59,389 bases of DNA from an uncultured Porphyromonadaceae bacterium (GTDB lineage Bacteria; Bacteroidota; Bacteroidia; Bacteroidales; Muribaculaceae). Of this stretch, positions 14,479-22,848 are shown piece after piece. A model generated the notes under the pieces. That model worked only from the letters and a program-made list of their open reading frames with translations, was not told the origin of the DNA and did no database searches. How positions within the stretch are numbered: the first letter of the stretch is position 1; each line of letters starts with the position of its first letter. The position numbers and the translations under genes were made by a program. The DNA lies in the NCBI GenBank assembly GCA_947174995.1, contig CAMWLC010000012.1:1-59389 (forward strand). The letters are read 5' to 3'.

Positions 14479-16617
14479 TTACTCTCCGGCTTCAAACTTG
14501 TAGGCGTTGTTGGTCACCTTGGTAGCTCCGCGGAGCATCTGGTCCATCTGGGGATTGATCAGCTGGAAGTACTGCTGCTCGTATGCGGAGTCTGTGTAGG
14601 GGAAGTTCTCCGTGGACACGCCCTCGATGATGTAAGCGTAGACACCGTCATTACCCTTGACGATTGTCAGACCACCCTTGGGGTTGGCACCTGCGATGCG
14701 TCCCAGAGCGATTGCGTCGTTGACGCCCGCGCCGCGTCCGAAGCGGAACGAGGGGATCTGGCGGGGCTCCACGTTCATGGCGGCGGCCACCTTGGCCAGG
14801 TCATTGCCGGCACCCTTGTATTTCTTCACCAAGGCATCCCCGGCCTTGGAGCGGCGCACCTTCTCCGTGAGGTATGTCTTTACCTCCTTGTTGGTCATGG
14901 GTACGAAATCTTCGTAGGCAGCCTCCACGGCAGCGGCGTAGAGGGCGGGAGCCGTGGCGTCCTTGGCCTCGTAGATGGTGCTCACCTCGCCGGGCTTGCC
15001 GTCGATGACCACCCAGCGTGCCACCTGCCGGCTCTCGGGATAATACTGATTGTATCCGGCCATGCGGGGGATGGCGGGCGAAGAGGGAGTGATCTGGAAG
15101 GTCTGGAGGGTGTATCCGGCCTTGGCCGCGTTTTCAGCGAACTTGGCGGCAGTGGTGTTCTCAGCGAGAAATTTCTCGAATTTCGCACGCTCGTCGGCCA
15201 CTGTCTTGGTGGAGGGGTTGAGAGCGTAGGTGTATTCGTCATACTCCACCACCTCTACCGGAGCGGTCTGCTTCACGACCTTTGCGAGCAGCGCGCCCTG
15301 GGGAGTGGAGAGGAGCGTGATGTAGCGGCCTCCTGCGGAGCGGAGGGAGTCGAGCTGAGCCGGCTCGATGGCGTTGGAGGCTCCGTCGCGGTTGAAGAGG
15401 GGAATCCACTGCTCGGCCTGGCCGATTACACTGTCAGGGGAGAAAGCTGTGGAGAGGCTGTCGAGGGCGAGGCCGCCGTTGAGGCGGGCGAGCACCTTGG
15501 CGGGGAGGGCCTGTCCGGCCACCTGCACGAGGTTAAGCTGGATTGAATCCACCTCCGACGTGCGGCGTCCCATCTTGATGACGGTAAACCCGCGCATATT
15601 GTCCACCACGATGCTCACGCTGTCGTGGGGAGCGGTCTTCACGTAGTTGAGCACGGGGCCGGCCTGCACGTCGCTCAGGCGCTTGCGGATGCGCTGTGTG
15701 GCCACGCCATCCTTTTTCAGGGCCGGGGTGAGGGTACCCGCGCTGTCGCGCAGGGCGGCAGCGGTGGCGCCGGCTATGCGCTTGGCCTCGGCGCGGTCAG
15801 CGGCCGAGGGGGCTATGTTGATGGCGATGAAGCCGATCTCCTTGGTGGGTTCCTCTACCTTGAAATTGTTCTTCTCGGCTGCGTATGCCTCCTTCAGCTC
15901 GGCGTCGGATACGGGATATTCCTTCTCGTCAAGCTGTCCGTAGGGGTGATATGCGAGGCTGACGGAGCGAGTGGCGATATAGTCGTTGTGGAGGGCCTTC
16001 TTGTCGAGGTCGTTGGCCTTGACAGTGCCGTAGAGAAGGCGCTGGTAGGTGTTGCGGGCTATCATCTGCTTGGTCTCCTCCTCCATGGCGATCCATGCGT
16101 TGCGGAAGGGAGCGGCCTGCTCCTCCGTGAGGTTGTTGCGCTTGGGGTTGAAAATCACCTCGTAGGCCTGTGCCGGAGTGGTGACGCTCAGGCCGGAGGC
16201 ATTGAGCTGGCGGATGATGGTGCCGAGAGCCTCCTGGTTCACGGGGTTCTCGATGACGTAGAAGCGAAGCTGCTCGGGAGTGGTGCGGATGCCGGTGCGG
16301 CTCACGGCGCGGTCAAGCAGAGTAGTGCCGACAAGTTCGTCTATCGCCATCTGGGCGAGGAGCTGCGTGTCGAAATTAGCATACTGCGCGGGATTCTGCG
16401 CGCGGGCTGCCTCCAGACGGTGGTTGAGCTCCTCGCGCTTGCGCTGGTAATCGTGATAGTCGATTTTCTCTTTGCCGACTTTGGCCACCGAAGTGTGGTC
16501 GCCAAAGAGATTGCGGCTGTTGGTGAGGGCGTCACCGACAATGAAGGCAAGCAGGGCCACACCGATGATGATGACGAGGAGGCCTCCCTTGCTTCTGATC
16601 TTCTCTAAAGTTGCCAT
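14479..16617 (-). CDS. PpiD-like membrane-anchored peptidyl-prolyl isomerase
   Basis: A 712-residue periplasmic folding factor. One membrane helix (residues about 12-30, GGLLVIIIGVALLAFIVGDAL) anchors it, with a short cytoplasmic N-terminus (MATLEKIRSKG) typical of PpiD. A SurA-like N-terminal chaperone domain follows (KIDYHDYQRKREELNHR, then a long helical region to about 250), and parvulin-type isomerase repeats follow, with the last about 250 residues also helical. Catalytic parvulin residues are not obvious, so chaperone activity may dominate. It most likely assists folding of outer-membrane and secreted proteins. It stands alone between metK and rlmN, with hairpins on both sides. Confidence 0.88.
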   Translation of the reverse strand: MATLEKIRSKGGLLVIIIGVALLAFIVGDALTNSRNLFGDHTSVAKVGKEKIDYHDYQRKREELNHRLEAARAQNPAQYANFDTQLLAQMAIDELVGTTLLDRAVSRTGIRTTPEQLRFYVIENPVNQEALGTIIRQLNASGLSVTTPAQAYEVIFNPKRNNLTEEQAAPFRNAWIAMEEETKQMIARNTYQRLLYGTVKANDLDKKALHNDYIATRSVSLAYHPYGQLDEKEYPVSDAELKEAYAAEKNNFKVEEPTKEIGFIAINIAPSAADRAEAKRIAGATAAALRDSAGTLTPALKKDGVATQRIRKRLSDVQAGPVLNYVKTAPHDSVSIVVDNMRGFTVIKMGRRTSEVDSIQLNLVQVAGQALPAKVLARLNGGLALDSLSTAFSPDSVIGQAEQWIPLFNRDGASNAIEPAQLDSLRSAGGRYITLLSTPQGALLAKVVKQTAPVEVVEYDEYTYALNPSTKTVADERAKFEKFLAENTTAAKFAENAAKAGYTLQTFQITPSSPAIPRMAGYNQYYPESRQVARWVVIDGKPGEVSTIYEAKDATAPALYAAAVEAAYEDFVPMTNKEVKTYLTEKVRRSKAGDALVKKYKGAGNDLAKVAAAMNVEPRQIPSFRFGRGAGVNDAIALGRIAGANPKGGLTIVKGNDGVYAYIIEGVSTENFPYTDSAYEQQYFQLINPQMDQMLRGATKVTNNAYKFEAGE

Positions 16618-16770
16618 TCTTTGTTAAAGCTGGGTATTATTGTTGTTTTGTTTTTACGTGTTGACTCACCGCTCCGGCGCTCCATCCCGACGGGGGTGGA
16701 AGGCAGGGGCGGTGGTTTGAGTACGCAAAGATAACGTTTTTGCTCCACATAGCCAACAACGCGGCTGCAA

Positions 16771-16821
16771 ATCATTAAAAAACATGCCGAAAAAGTGTGT
16801 TCCGGCATGTTTTTTAATGAT
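16771..16821. terminator. Strong terminator after metK
   Basis: A perfect 19-bp stem (16771-16789 with 16803-16821) with A-rich and T-rich outer parts, so it should work in either direction. It lies 39 bases past the metK stop and upstream of the PpiD gene. Confidence 0.88.
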
Positions 16822-16859
16822 TTTTATGTTCGTACACCAGTTTCCTGCGGGTCCGGATG

Positions 16860-18203
16860 TCACAGACCGAAGGCCTTGCGCACCGGCTCCACCATATCGG
16901 TTTTTTCCCAGGTGAAGAGCTCCACCTCGCGCTCCAGGGGCTTCTCCTCATAGCGTGAGGAGAATTTCTTGACCACCTTCCGGGGCTCGCGGCCCATGTG
17001 GCCGTAGGCTGCCGTCTCGCGGTAGATGGGTTCGCGCAGCTTGAGTCGCTTCTCAATGGCGCGGGGGCGCATATCGAAAATCTTCTTGACCTTCTCGGCG
17101 ATTTCGGAGTCGGAGAGTCCCACTTTAGCCGTGCCGAAAGTATTGACAAACACGCTTACCGGCTCTGCCACTCCGATGGCGTATGCCACCTGCACGAGCA
17201 CTTCTCCGGCCACACCCGCAGCCACCAGGTTTTTGGCTATGTGGCGGCATGCGTAGGCTGCCGAGCGGTCCACTTTGGAGGGGTCCTTACCCGAGAAGGC
17301 ACCTCCGCCGTGTGCTCCGCGTCCGCCGTAGGTATCGACTATGATCTTGCGTCCCGTCAGACCCGTGTCGGCGTGGGGTCCTCCGAGCACGAATTTCCCT
17401 GTCGGATTGACATGCAGCGTGTATCCCTTGTCGAAGAGGGTGCGGGTCTTGGCCGGGAGTTTCTCCACCACACGAGGAATCAGCACCTCCTCCACATCCT
17501 TACGGATCTGAGCGAGCATTTCGCGGTCAGCCGCCTCCTGTGCCTCGGGAGTGTTGTCGAGGGGCTGTATGAAGTCGTCATGCTGAGTGGATATTACGAT
17601 GGTGTGCACTCGCAGCGGGGTGCCGTCATCGGCATATTCCACCGTCACCTGGCTTTTCGCATCGGGACGCAGGTAGGTGGTGAGCTTCCCCTTGCGGTAA
17701 TATGTCATCTGCGTCCCCTCGCGGCGGATGTCGGCCAGTTCGGTCATGAACTTGTGCGCGAGGTCAAGGGTAAGGGGCATGAGGTTTTCGGTCTCGTCCA
17801 CGGCATAACCGAACATCATGCCCTGGTCTCCGGCACCCTGGAGCGCCTCTTCCTCCGCATCGGAGGGGGCCTCTTCAGCCTTCGAGACGCCGCGGCCTAT
17901 ATCGCCGCTCTGCTCGTGGATAGTGGAGAGGATGCCGCAGGAATCGCCGTCGAAGCGATAGGCTCCGCGGTTATAGCCTATGTGGTTGATGAGGTCGCGC
18001 ACCGCGCCGTGGATGTCGATATAGGCGGAGCTGGTTACTTCGCCGGCGATGACCACCTGTCCGGTGGTGCAGAGAGTCTCCACGGCCACACGCGACTGCG
18101 GGTCGCGGGCGAGGAACTCATCGAGGAGGGTGTCGCTGATCTGGTCGGCCACCTTGTCGGGATGACCTTCCGATACTGATTCTGAGGTGAAAAGATAGCT
18201 CAT
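16860..18203 (-). CDS. metK: S-adenosylmethionine synthetase
   Basis: A 447-residue methionine adenosyltransferase, which makes SAM from methionine and ATP. The start is taken at 18203 ([17 protein letters not shown]), as upstream codons to 18275 lie in the leader. Conserved parts are [17 protein letters not shown] (ATP- and metal-binding), [10 protein letters not shown], the [25 protein letters not shown] block and the terminal E-rich part. Bacteroidota MetK is typically a little longer than the 385-residue enterobacterial enzyme, which fits. It has a long leader with a SAM-II-like element and a possible attenuator, suggesting feedback by its product. Confidence 0.97.
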   Translation of the reverse strand: MSYLFTSESVSEGHPDKVADQISDTLLDEFLARDPQSRVAVETLCTTGQVVIAGEVTSSAYIDIHGAVRDLINHIGYNRGAYRFDGDSCGILSTIHEQSGDIGRGVSKAEEAPSDAEEEALQGAGDQGMMFGYAVDETENLMPLTLDLAHKFMTELADIRREGTQMTYYRKGKLTTYLRPDAKSQVTVEYADDGTPLRVHTIVISTQHDDFIQPLDNTPEAQEAADREMLAQIRKDVEEVLIPRVVEKLPAKTRTLFDKGYTLHVNPTGKFVLGGPHADTGLTGRKIIVDTYGGRGAHGGGAFSGKDPSKVDRSAAYACRHIAKNLVAAGVAGEVLVQVAYAIGVAEPVSVFVNTFGTAKVGLSDSEIAEKVKKIFDMRPRAIEKRLKLREPIYRETAAYGHMGREPRKVVKKFSSRYEEKPLEREVELFTWEKTDMVEPVRKAFGL

Positions 18204-18235
18204 TTCGTAATTGTTTTTCTTTTTGTTTCGGGCAT

Positions 18236-18269
18236 AAAAAATTAGCGCTTGCGGCAGAGGAGCAATCGC
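18236..18269 (-). terminator. Possible attenuator just upstream of metK
   Basis: On the minus strand GCGATTGC (18269-18262) can pair with GCAAGCGC (18252-18245) at seven of eight positions and is followed within a few bases by a run of six T. It lies between the SAM-II-like aptamer and the start codon, where a regulated terminator would act. No anti-terminator pairing was worked out. Confidence 0.4.
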
Positions 18270-18349
18270 CGTCAAACGCCATCATGCAGGGCCGGGTAGC
18301 CATCCTGAATCCGGGATTTCCAAAGGGGAAAGTCGGACCGGGCATCCGG

Positions 18350-18407
18350 CGGAGTGCAGTTTTAGCATTTTTTCGAGTGGTTGCAAGCAGCCAAATTTCT
18401 CCACTGC
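18350..18407 (-). promoter_or_regulatory. SAM-II-like riboswitch aptamer in the metK leader
   Basis: On the minus strand a short stem AGTGG/CCACT (18405-18401 with 18380-18376) encloses a 20-base loop ending in the conserved TTGCAA, and the 3' segment carries AAATGCTAAAAC. SAM-II riboswitches have exactly this layout: a small P1 stem, a loop ending in UUGCAA, and a 3' strand with GCUAAA that folds back as a pseudoknot. SAM-II is known in alphaproteobacteria and some Bacteroidota on methionine and SAM genes. I did not model the pseudoknot pairs. The roughly 150-base distance to the start codon is longer than usual for SAM-II. Confidence 0.68.
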
Positions 18408-18443
18408 GGAGCCGCCCCGTGGGGCCGCTCTCTTTTCGCGGCG

Positions 18444-18474
18444 CAAATTTAGCAAAAAAATCCGGATCCTGCAA
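18444..18474 (-). promoter_or_regulatory. Promoter of metK
   Basis: On the minus strand TTG (18472-18474) is 20 bases from the -7 box TAAATTTG (18444-18451). Transcription would start near 18437, giving a leader of about 235 bases that contains the SAM-II-like element. The -33 box lies inside the loop of the upstream gene's terminator hairpin. Confidence 0.65.
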
Positions 18475-18494
18475 GCGCAGAACCCGGATTTTTT
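18454..18494. terminator. Terminator after the secreted tail protein gene
   Basis: An 11-bp stem (18455-18465 with 18484-18494) combines an A-rich arm and TCCGG/CCGGA with an 18-base loop. It starts 22 bases past the stop of the 18517-19869 gene and has A/T tracts for use in both directions. It overlaps the metK promoter. Confidence 0.78.
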
Positions 18495-18516
18495 ATACCG
18501 TTAGATGAAATTTTGA

Positions 18517-19869
18517 TCAGCGGATGACGAGCTTGCGGCCGTTGACTATGTAGAGGCCTGCGGGGAGGGTGTGCAGGGCTGCGGGCTCGGCGTTGTCCAG
18601 AAGGCGGACACCGGCGAGGTTGTAGACTGTCACGTTCTCTTCGGAGGCTTCGAGTCCCTCCACGTTTACAGACTCGTTATAGATGGTGTAGCGATACTGA
18701 TAGGGGGAGGAGTTGATAAAATCATTGTTGAAGAATCCGCTGTAAAGGCCGGGGGCGAGAATCATCATGTAGTCGCCGTTGACGGGCGTGATGCCCTCGG
18801 GGATGATGACGCCGCGGTTGTCGGCCACGCTGAGGGTGAAGACACCGGGGACGTCGAAGTCACGCTGGGCCTTGAGGAGGCAGATGGGGTCGAGGGCCAC
18901 GGAGCCGTCGGCTTCGATGGCGTAGATGCCGCTCTTGTTGTTGCGGTCGTCCACCATCATGAGATTAAACACCGAGGGGACGGTGAGGGTGAACGAGGTG
19001 AATTTCTCCAGGGTGCCCTGTGCGGGTTCGATGGCGGGAGCCGGGCAGGCTGCGATCTCGTAGGTGCGGAGTATTTCGGGAGTCAGCCATTCCACGTAGT
19101 CGGTGGGATCCGTGGAGTGGTTGGGGCCGTAGACGTATGCCGAGAATGCGTCGCTAATGCAGTGGAACGCATACGTGCCGGGAACGGTGAGATCACCGAC
19201 CGCTCTGCTGCCGTCTGCATCAAGGATAGTCATTACCACGCGGTTGAGACGGCCGTCGGTGGGGTTGGCTACTGTCTCGAAGCGGAGGGAATAGATCTCC
19301 TCGGGGCTGGTGCGGTAGAATTCCACGTTCGAGCGTTTGTTGAGTTTCACCTCGTCGGCCTTGGGGAAGTCGAGCACTATCTCAGAGAGGCTGTCATGCA
19401 GACCGGCGGCGGGAGAGATGCGGAAGAGGTCGAAAATCTCGTAGTTGAGCTCTATGGCGGGGGAGGGCACGCCGTTGGCGATCCAGAAGCCCTGGGGAAT
19501 AGTCACGTTATAGAAGCCGGGAGAGGTCAGGTTCTTGCCGAAGTTGATGCCTGCCGTGGGATTGCCCATCGCGTCCACGTAGCTGGAGGCATTGGTCACG
19601 GCAGCCGCCTCGACACCGTTGTATCTGCATACGGCCATCTCCTTGCAGTCGCGGTTGATTGCCGGAGTGGAGCGGAACGTGACCGATATTTCTCTCAGAC
19701 CCAGAGGGTTCATGTTGGCGGAGATGTCAACGTAACCCTGGGCGGGCTCCACGGAGGAGATTCCGTCGGGGAGGGAGAATATCTCGAAATCGGGCACGGG
19801 GCTGTGCTGCGCCAGGGCTGCCATAGGCATGGCCGCCACCACTAAAGCTGCGAGTAAAGGATGTCTCAT
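18517..19869 (-). CDS. Secreted protein of unknown function with a T9SS-like C-terminal tail
   Basis: A 450-residue exported protein I do not recognise. A signal peptide (MRHPLLAALVVAAMPMAALA, cleavage after AQ or ALA) precedes a beta-rich body with two or three similar segments of about 120 residues: each has a 'P-A-x-G-x-L/V-x-x-x-x-x-x-I-x-L/V' start and an aromatic-rich end, suggestive of repeated Ig-like domains. The last 45 residues, with VYNLAGVRLLDN and LPAGLYIVNGRKLVIR, have the hydrophobic Y-N-L-x-G plus G-L/I-Y-I-V-N-G-R-K shape of type IX secretion/sorting tails in Bacteroidota. It has its own promoter and terminator, so it is a single-gene unit, probably cell-surface or secreted. 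Confidence 0.7.
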   Translation of the reverse strand: MRHPLLAALVVAAMPMAALAQHSPVPDFEIFSLPDGISSVEPAQGYVDISANMNPLGLREISVTFRSTPAINRDCKEMAVCRYNGVEAAAVTNASSYVDAMGNPTAGINFGKNLTSPGFYNVTIPQGFWIANGVPSPAIELNYEIFDLFRISPAAGLHDSLSEIVLDFPKADEVKLNKRSNVEFYRTSPEEIYSLRFETVANPTDGRLNRVVMTILDADGSRAVGDLTVPGTYAFHCISDAFSAYVYGPNHSTDPTDYVEWLTPEILRTYEIAACPAPAIEPAQGTLEKFTSFTLTVPSVFNLMMVDDRNNKSGIYAIEADGSVALDPICLLKAQRDFDVPGVFTLSVADNRGVIIPEGITPVNGDYMMILAPGLYSGFFNNDFINSSPYQYRYTIYNESVNVEGLEASEENVTVYNLAGVRLLDNAEPAALHTLPAGLYIVNGRKLVIR

Positions 19870-19906
19870 AAAGAAAGGTGTTAAAACGTCTTGGTTGATT
19901 ATGACG

Positions 19907-19938
19907 CAAATTTAGTTAATAAATCCACAATAAGCAAA
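19907..19938 (-). promoter_or_regulatory. Promoter of the 18517-19869 gene
   Basis: On the minus strand -33 TTTG (19935-19938), a 20-base spacer and -7 TAAATTTG (19907-19914) match the Bacteroidota consensus. The start codon lies about 35 bases downstream. The rest of 19870-20040 is AT-rich and holds no gene. Confidence 0.75.
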
Positions 19939-20040
19939 AATGACACTGATAAAATGCCATTCTATGCTATATAACATAAAAACGGCGGTTTTTATCGCAT
20001 TTTTAACACAAAAAGGGTGGTTTTATCCCATTTTGCTGTA

Positions 20041-21327
20041 TTATTTGCGGATGAATTTTCCTTTACGTCCTATTTTCAGACCGCGGTTTTCTGACGGAGA
20101 TGTGCGTCGTCCGGAGAGGTCATACCATATTTCATCATACGCCTCGGCATCGGGGGCTGTGATGCCCGAGTCGGCGTCGGCAAATGTGCAGATGGTCTTC
20201 AGAGCCGAGGTGGCGCGTCCGGTGGTGCTGTCGAAGAGAGCTGCGTTATACCATCCCGAGAGGGATGTGCCGAAAGCATTGTATTCCATCCACCACCAGA
20301 AGAGGCCGGTGCACGCCGGGTGTGCCTCGAGGGTGGCCACGAGCTCGCGTGCGAATTTGTCTTGTCCGGCATCGCTGTAGGCCCATTGCGACTGATAGTC
20401 GTGGTTGGTGCCCGGCACTGCCCATTTGTAGGAATAGCCGGTTTCCACTATCATGATGTCGCGTCCGGGGAAATTCTCTTCGAGTGTGCTCAGGGCCGTG
20501 TCGAGGGTTGTGAGGTCGCCGTGGAAATAGGGATAGTAGCTCAGGCCTATGATGTCGTAATCGGCTCCCATGGAGTCCATTTTGGCATAGAAATCCTTGA
20601 GGTAGCCGGGATTGGCCACACGCTCCGTGTGACAGATGATTTTAGCCTCGGGACACACCTCGCGGCAGGCCTTCGCGGCGTTGTTGAAGAGTTTCACGAA
20701 TCTCACCCAGTTGGCTGACGAGGAGGTGTACACCTTGAGGGGATTCTTTGTGCCGGCTTCGCCCCACATCATGCCGTAGCTGATTTCATTGCCGGTCTGT
20801 ATGAAGGCCGGCACCACTCCGGCCTCCTTGAGGGTGGTGAGGGAGGAGTAGGTGTATTCGTAGATTATCTCCAGCTGCCGGGATTGCGTCAGGTCCTGCC
20901 AGTCCACCGGAGTCCACTGCTTGGCGGGGTCGGCCCATGTGTCGGAGTAATGGAAGTCAAGCATGAGATCGAATCCGGCGTCAACTATGCGCTTGCACAG
21001 GGGGAGGATGTACTCCATGTCCTGGCAGGCGTTGGGGTCGTAGCGCGTGTCGGCATTTGTGTCATTCTGATGAAGCTCCTTGTAACGGTCGGGATTGACG
21101 AAAAGGCGCACGCGCATGGCGTTCATTCCCTGGCTGCGAAACCACGGGAGCACCTCGGCTATCGGTTTGCCCTCATGGTCCTTGTAGACCGCTCCGGCCT
21201 CTTCATATTCGGGGAGGAGCGAGATGTCGCCTCCGACATAATGTGTCTTGGCCGCTGCGGGAAACCATGCTGCCGCGAACCCTAAGAGTACGAACAGTGT
21301 TTTGATTGATGTGGAAAGGTGTTTCAT
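20041..21327 (-). CDS. GH53 endo-beta-1,4-galactanase
   Basis: A 428-residue secreted glycoside hydrolase family 53 enzyme, which cuts beta-1,4-galactan side chains of pectin (arabinogalactan I). The start is taken at 21327 (MKHLSTSIKT), giving a clean signal peptide; the longer frame to 21390 lacks a sensible N-terminus. Family landmarks are GGDISLLPE, MRVRLFVNP, LDFHYSDTWADPAKQ, the acid/base Glu in FIQTGNEIS, YYPYFHG, and the nucleophile Glu in IMIVETGYSYKW. The C-terminus has a WYDLSGRR tail like the other secreted proteins here. No SusC/SusD or other galactan genes lie nearby, so it may act with a locus elsewhere. Confidence 0.93.
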   Translation of the reverse strand: MKHLSTSIKTLFVLLGFAAAWFPAAAKTHYVGGDISLLPEYEEAGAVYKDHEGKPIAEVLPWFRSQGMNAMRVRLFVNPDRYKELHQNDTNADTRYDPNACQDMEYILPLCKRIVDAGFDLMLDFHYSDTWADPAKQWTPVDWQDLTQSRQLEIIYEYTYSSLTTLKEAGVVPAFIQTGNEISYGMMWGEAGTKNPLKVYTSSSANWVRFVKLFNNAAKACREVCPEAKIICHTERVANPGYLKDFYAKMDSMGADYDIIGLSYYPYFHGDLTTLDTALSTLEENFPGRDIMIVETGYSYKWAVPGTNHDYQSQWAYSDAGQDKFARELVATLEAHPACTGLFWWWMEYNAFGTSLSGWYNAALFDSTTGRATSALKTICTFADADSGITAPDAEAYDEIWYDLSGRRTSPSENRGLKIGRKGKFIRK

Positions 21328-21397
21328 GATTATCACTGTGTGGTATGAGTGAGACATACTAAGAGCGCGTTTAAATTCAAATGCTCTCAATTCAGTG

Positions 21398-21405
21398 CAA
21401 AATTA
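21398..21405 (-). promoter_or_regulatory. Likely -7 box of the GH53 gene
   Basis: TAATTTTG on the minus strand matches TAnnTTTG, about 75 bases before the start codon. The expected -33 position falls at about 21425-21428, inside the partial repeat at 21421-21475, where I see no clear TTTG. Confidence 0.45.
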
Positions 21406-21420
21406 ATTAAAATCTTGAAT

Positions 21421-21475
21421 TAAGTAGTTCTTAAAAATAAATGAACACATAAAATTCAGATGTTTTTTAGGCGAT
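21421..21475 (+). repeat. Partial copy of the 195-bp inverted-repeat element
   Basis: 53 of 55 bases are identical to 27124-27178, the left end of the intact element described below. The match stops where the conserved hairpin core of the element would begin, so this is a truncated end. It sits between the GH53 gene and the TlpA-like gene, at the edge of the GH53 promoter. Confidence 0.85.
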
Positions 21476-21558
21476 CATAGGTTTTGATCAAATTTGCACT
21501 CCTGATATTTGAAAACTGCTTATTCCCGAAAACTTGAAACATTACATATTGCATTAAA

Positions 21559-22686
21559 ATGAAAAAACTTCTTTTCTGGGTGCTGACAGCAGTCATGCTC
21601 CCCTTGGTCTCCTGCTCTAAGAATGAGGGAGAAGTTACCATTCGGCTTCCGGAAGACTTCCGCGAGAACAATATCGTGGTGGGTCATCTGACCATTGACA
21701 ACATGATGTCGGCCAATAGCGCCGACGATCTCAAGGTGGTCTACGACACCCTGGAGGTGAAAAACGGTGTGGCCTCCCTGAAACTCGATGCAGCCGGTGC
21801 ATCCCGTTATGAAATCATCCCGCCGACGGTTATGATGTCCGATCCGGAGTTTTATGCCCTGCCGACCGACAATCTCGAAGTGACTGTGAAAAGCTTCGAT
21901 CCGCTTGACTACGAGGTCAAGGGTTCGGAACTGATGGAAGACATGACCGCCTACCGCAAGATCACAGGCGCCATACAGCAGGAGTACACCGAGCTGGTGA
22001 CAGCCAGCGAGGATGTCTCTCCGGAGCGTGCCAAGGAAATCATGGATCGTTATGATGCGGCGGTGAAGAAATTCGTGGCCGATCATCCTGACAGTCCGGT
22101 GGTGGCCTTCGCCATGACGGAACTCAGCGGCGACGACTTCAACGAGCTCTACGGCAAAATGAGCGCCAAGGCGAAAAGTTCCATCCTCATGCCCTTTGCG
22201 GAAGCCTACAACAAGCAGGTACAGAGTATGCTCAGCGATCGTGCCGCGGAGCAGGAGAGAAAGGCGGAGGTGGCTTCCGGCACAATCGTGGCTCCGGCCT
22301 TCACGCTCCCCGATCTTGCCGGCAAGCAGGTGAGCCTGTCCGACTTCCGCGGAAAATGGGTGGTGCTCGACTTCTGGGGAAGCTGGTGCGGATGGTGTGT
22401 CAAGGGATTCCCGGCCCTGAAGGAGGCATACGGGAAGTATGGCGATAAAATCGTGGTGATCGGCATCGACTGCAATGAGTCCGAGGCCGACTGGAAGGCG
22501 GGGGTGAAGGAGCACAGCCTTCCCTGGATCAACGTCTACAACGGCATGGACCGCAAGCTCTACGAGGCCTACGGCATAGAGGGCTTCCCGACAAAGGCCA
22601 TCATCAATCCCGAGGGCAAGCTCGTGGATCTCACTACGGGAGAGGACCCGAGTTTCTACGAGCGTCTGGCCTCCTTCGTGAAGTAA
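21559..22686 (+). CDS. TlpA-like thioredoxin-fold lipoprotein
   Basis: A 375-residue periplasmic lipoprotein of the TlpA/thiol-disulfide oxidoreductase group. The signal has the lipobox LVSC with the lipidated Cys at residue 19. The N-terminal 200 residues form a beta-rich then helical domain, as in the DUF4369-type proteins that often precede Bacteroidota thioredoxins. The C-terminal 140 residues are thioredoxin-fold: PAFTLPDLAGKQVSLSDFRGKWVVLDFWGSWCGWCVKGFP with active-site C-G-W-C, and the cis-proline region FPTKAIINPEGK. It likely reduces or isomerises disulfides of exported proteins. It stands alone with a strong terminator behind it. Confidence 0.88.
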   Translation: MKKLLFWVLTAVMLPLVSCSKNEGEVTIRLPEDFRENNIVVGHLTIDNMMSANSADDLKVVYDTLEVKNGVASLKLDAAGASRYEIIPPTVMMSDPEFYALPTDNLEVTVKSFDPLDYEVKGSELMEDMTAYRKITGAIQQEYTELVTASEDVSPERAKEIMDRYDAAVKKFVADHPDSPVVAFAMTELSGDDFNELYGKMSAKAKSSILMPFAEAYNKQVQSMLSDRAAEQERKAEVASGTIVAPAFTLPDLAGKQVSLSDFRGKWVVLDFWGSWCGWCVKGFPALKEAYGKYGDKIVVIGIDCNESEADWKAGVKEHSLPWINVYNGMDRKLYEAYGIEGFPTKAIINPEGKLVDLTTGEDPSFYERLASFVK

Positions 22687-22727
22687 GCGCTTCGGCCCTC
22701 ATGCCGGCAAGCCGGCATGGCGATTAC

Positions 22728-22779
22728 AAAAGCGTACCGGACCGCAGGAAGAGCAAACCCTGCGGTCCGGTACGCTTTT
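22728..22779. terminator. Strong bidirectional terminator between the TlpA-like gene and metG
   Basis: A perfect 21-bp stem (22728-22748 with 22759-22779) with a 10-base loop and A/T-rich ends, 41 bases past the TlpA-like stop. A second small palindrome at 22701-22718 precedes it. It lies between convergent genes and can serve both. Confidence 0.9.
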
Positions 22780-22791
22780 ATAATTGTCCTG

Positions 22792-22848
22792 TTTGTAATT
22801 GTCCGGCGGTTTTGTAATCGTCCGGCGGTTTTGTAATCGTCCGGCGGT
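22792..22848 (+). repeat. Three 19-bp direct repeats at the end of metG
   Basis: The unit TTTGTAATyGTCCGGCGGT is repeated three times without gaps at 22792-22810, 22811-22829 and 22830-22848, with one base changed in the first copy. The last unit ends on the final base of the metG stop codon, so copies two and one lie in its 3' untranslated region. Confidence 0.9.

Noticed and set aside
18236..18269. Extended metK N-terminus to 18275
   Set aside because: The extra residues cover the T-run and stem before metK, while [17 protein letters not shown] is the standard start.
22792..22848. Small CRISPR-like array from the three 19-bp repeats
   Set aside because: The repeats have no spacers between them and no cas genes are near; they are simple tandem repeats.
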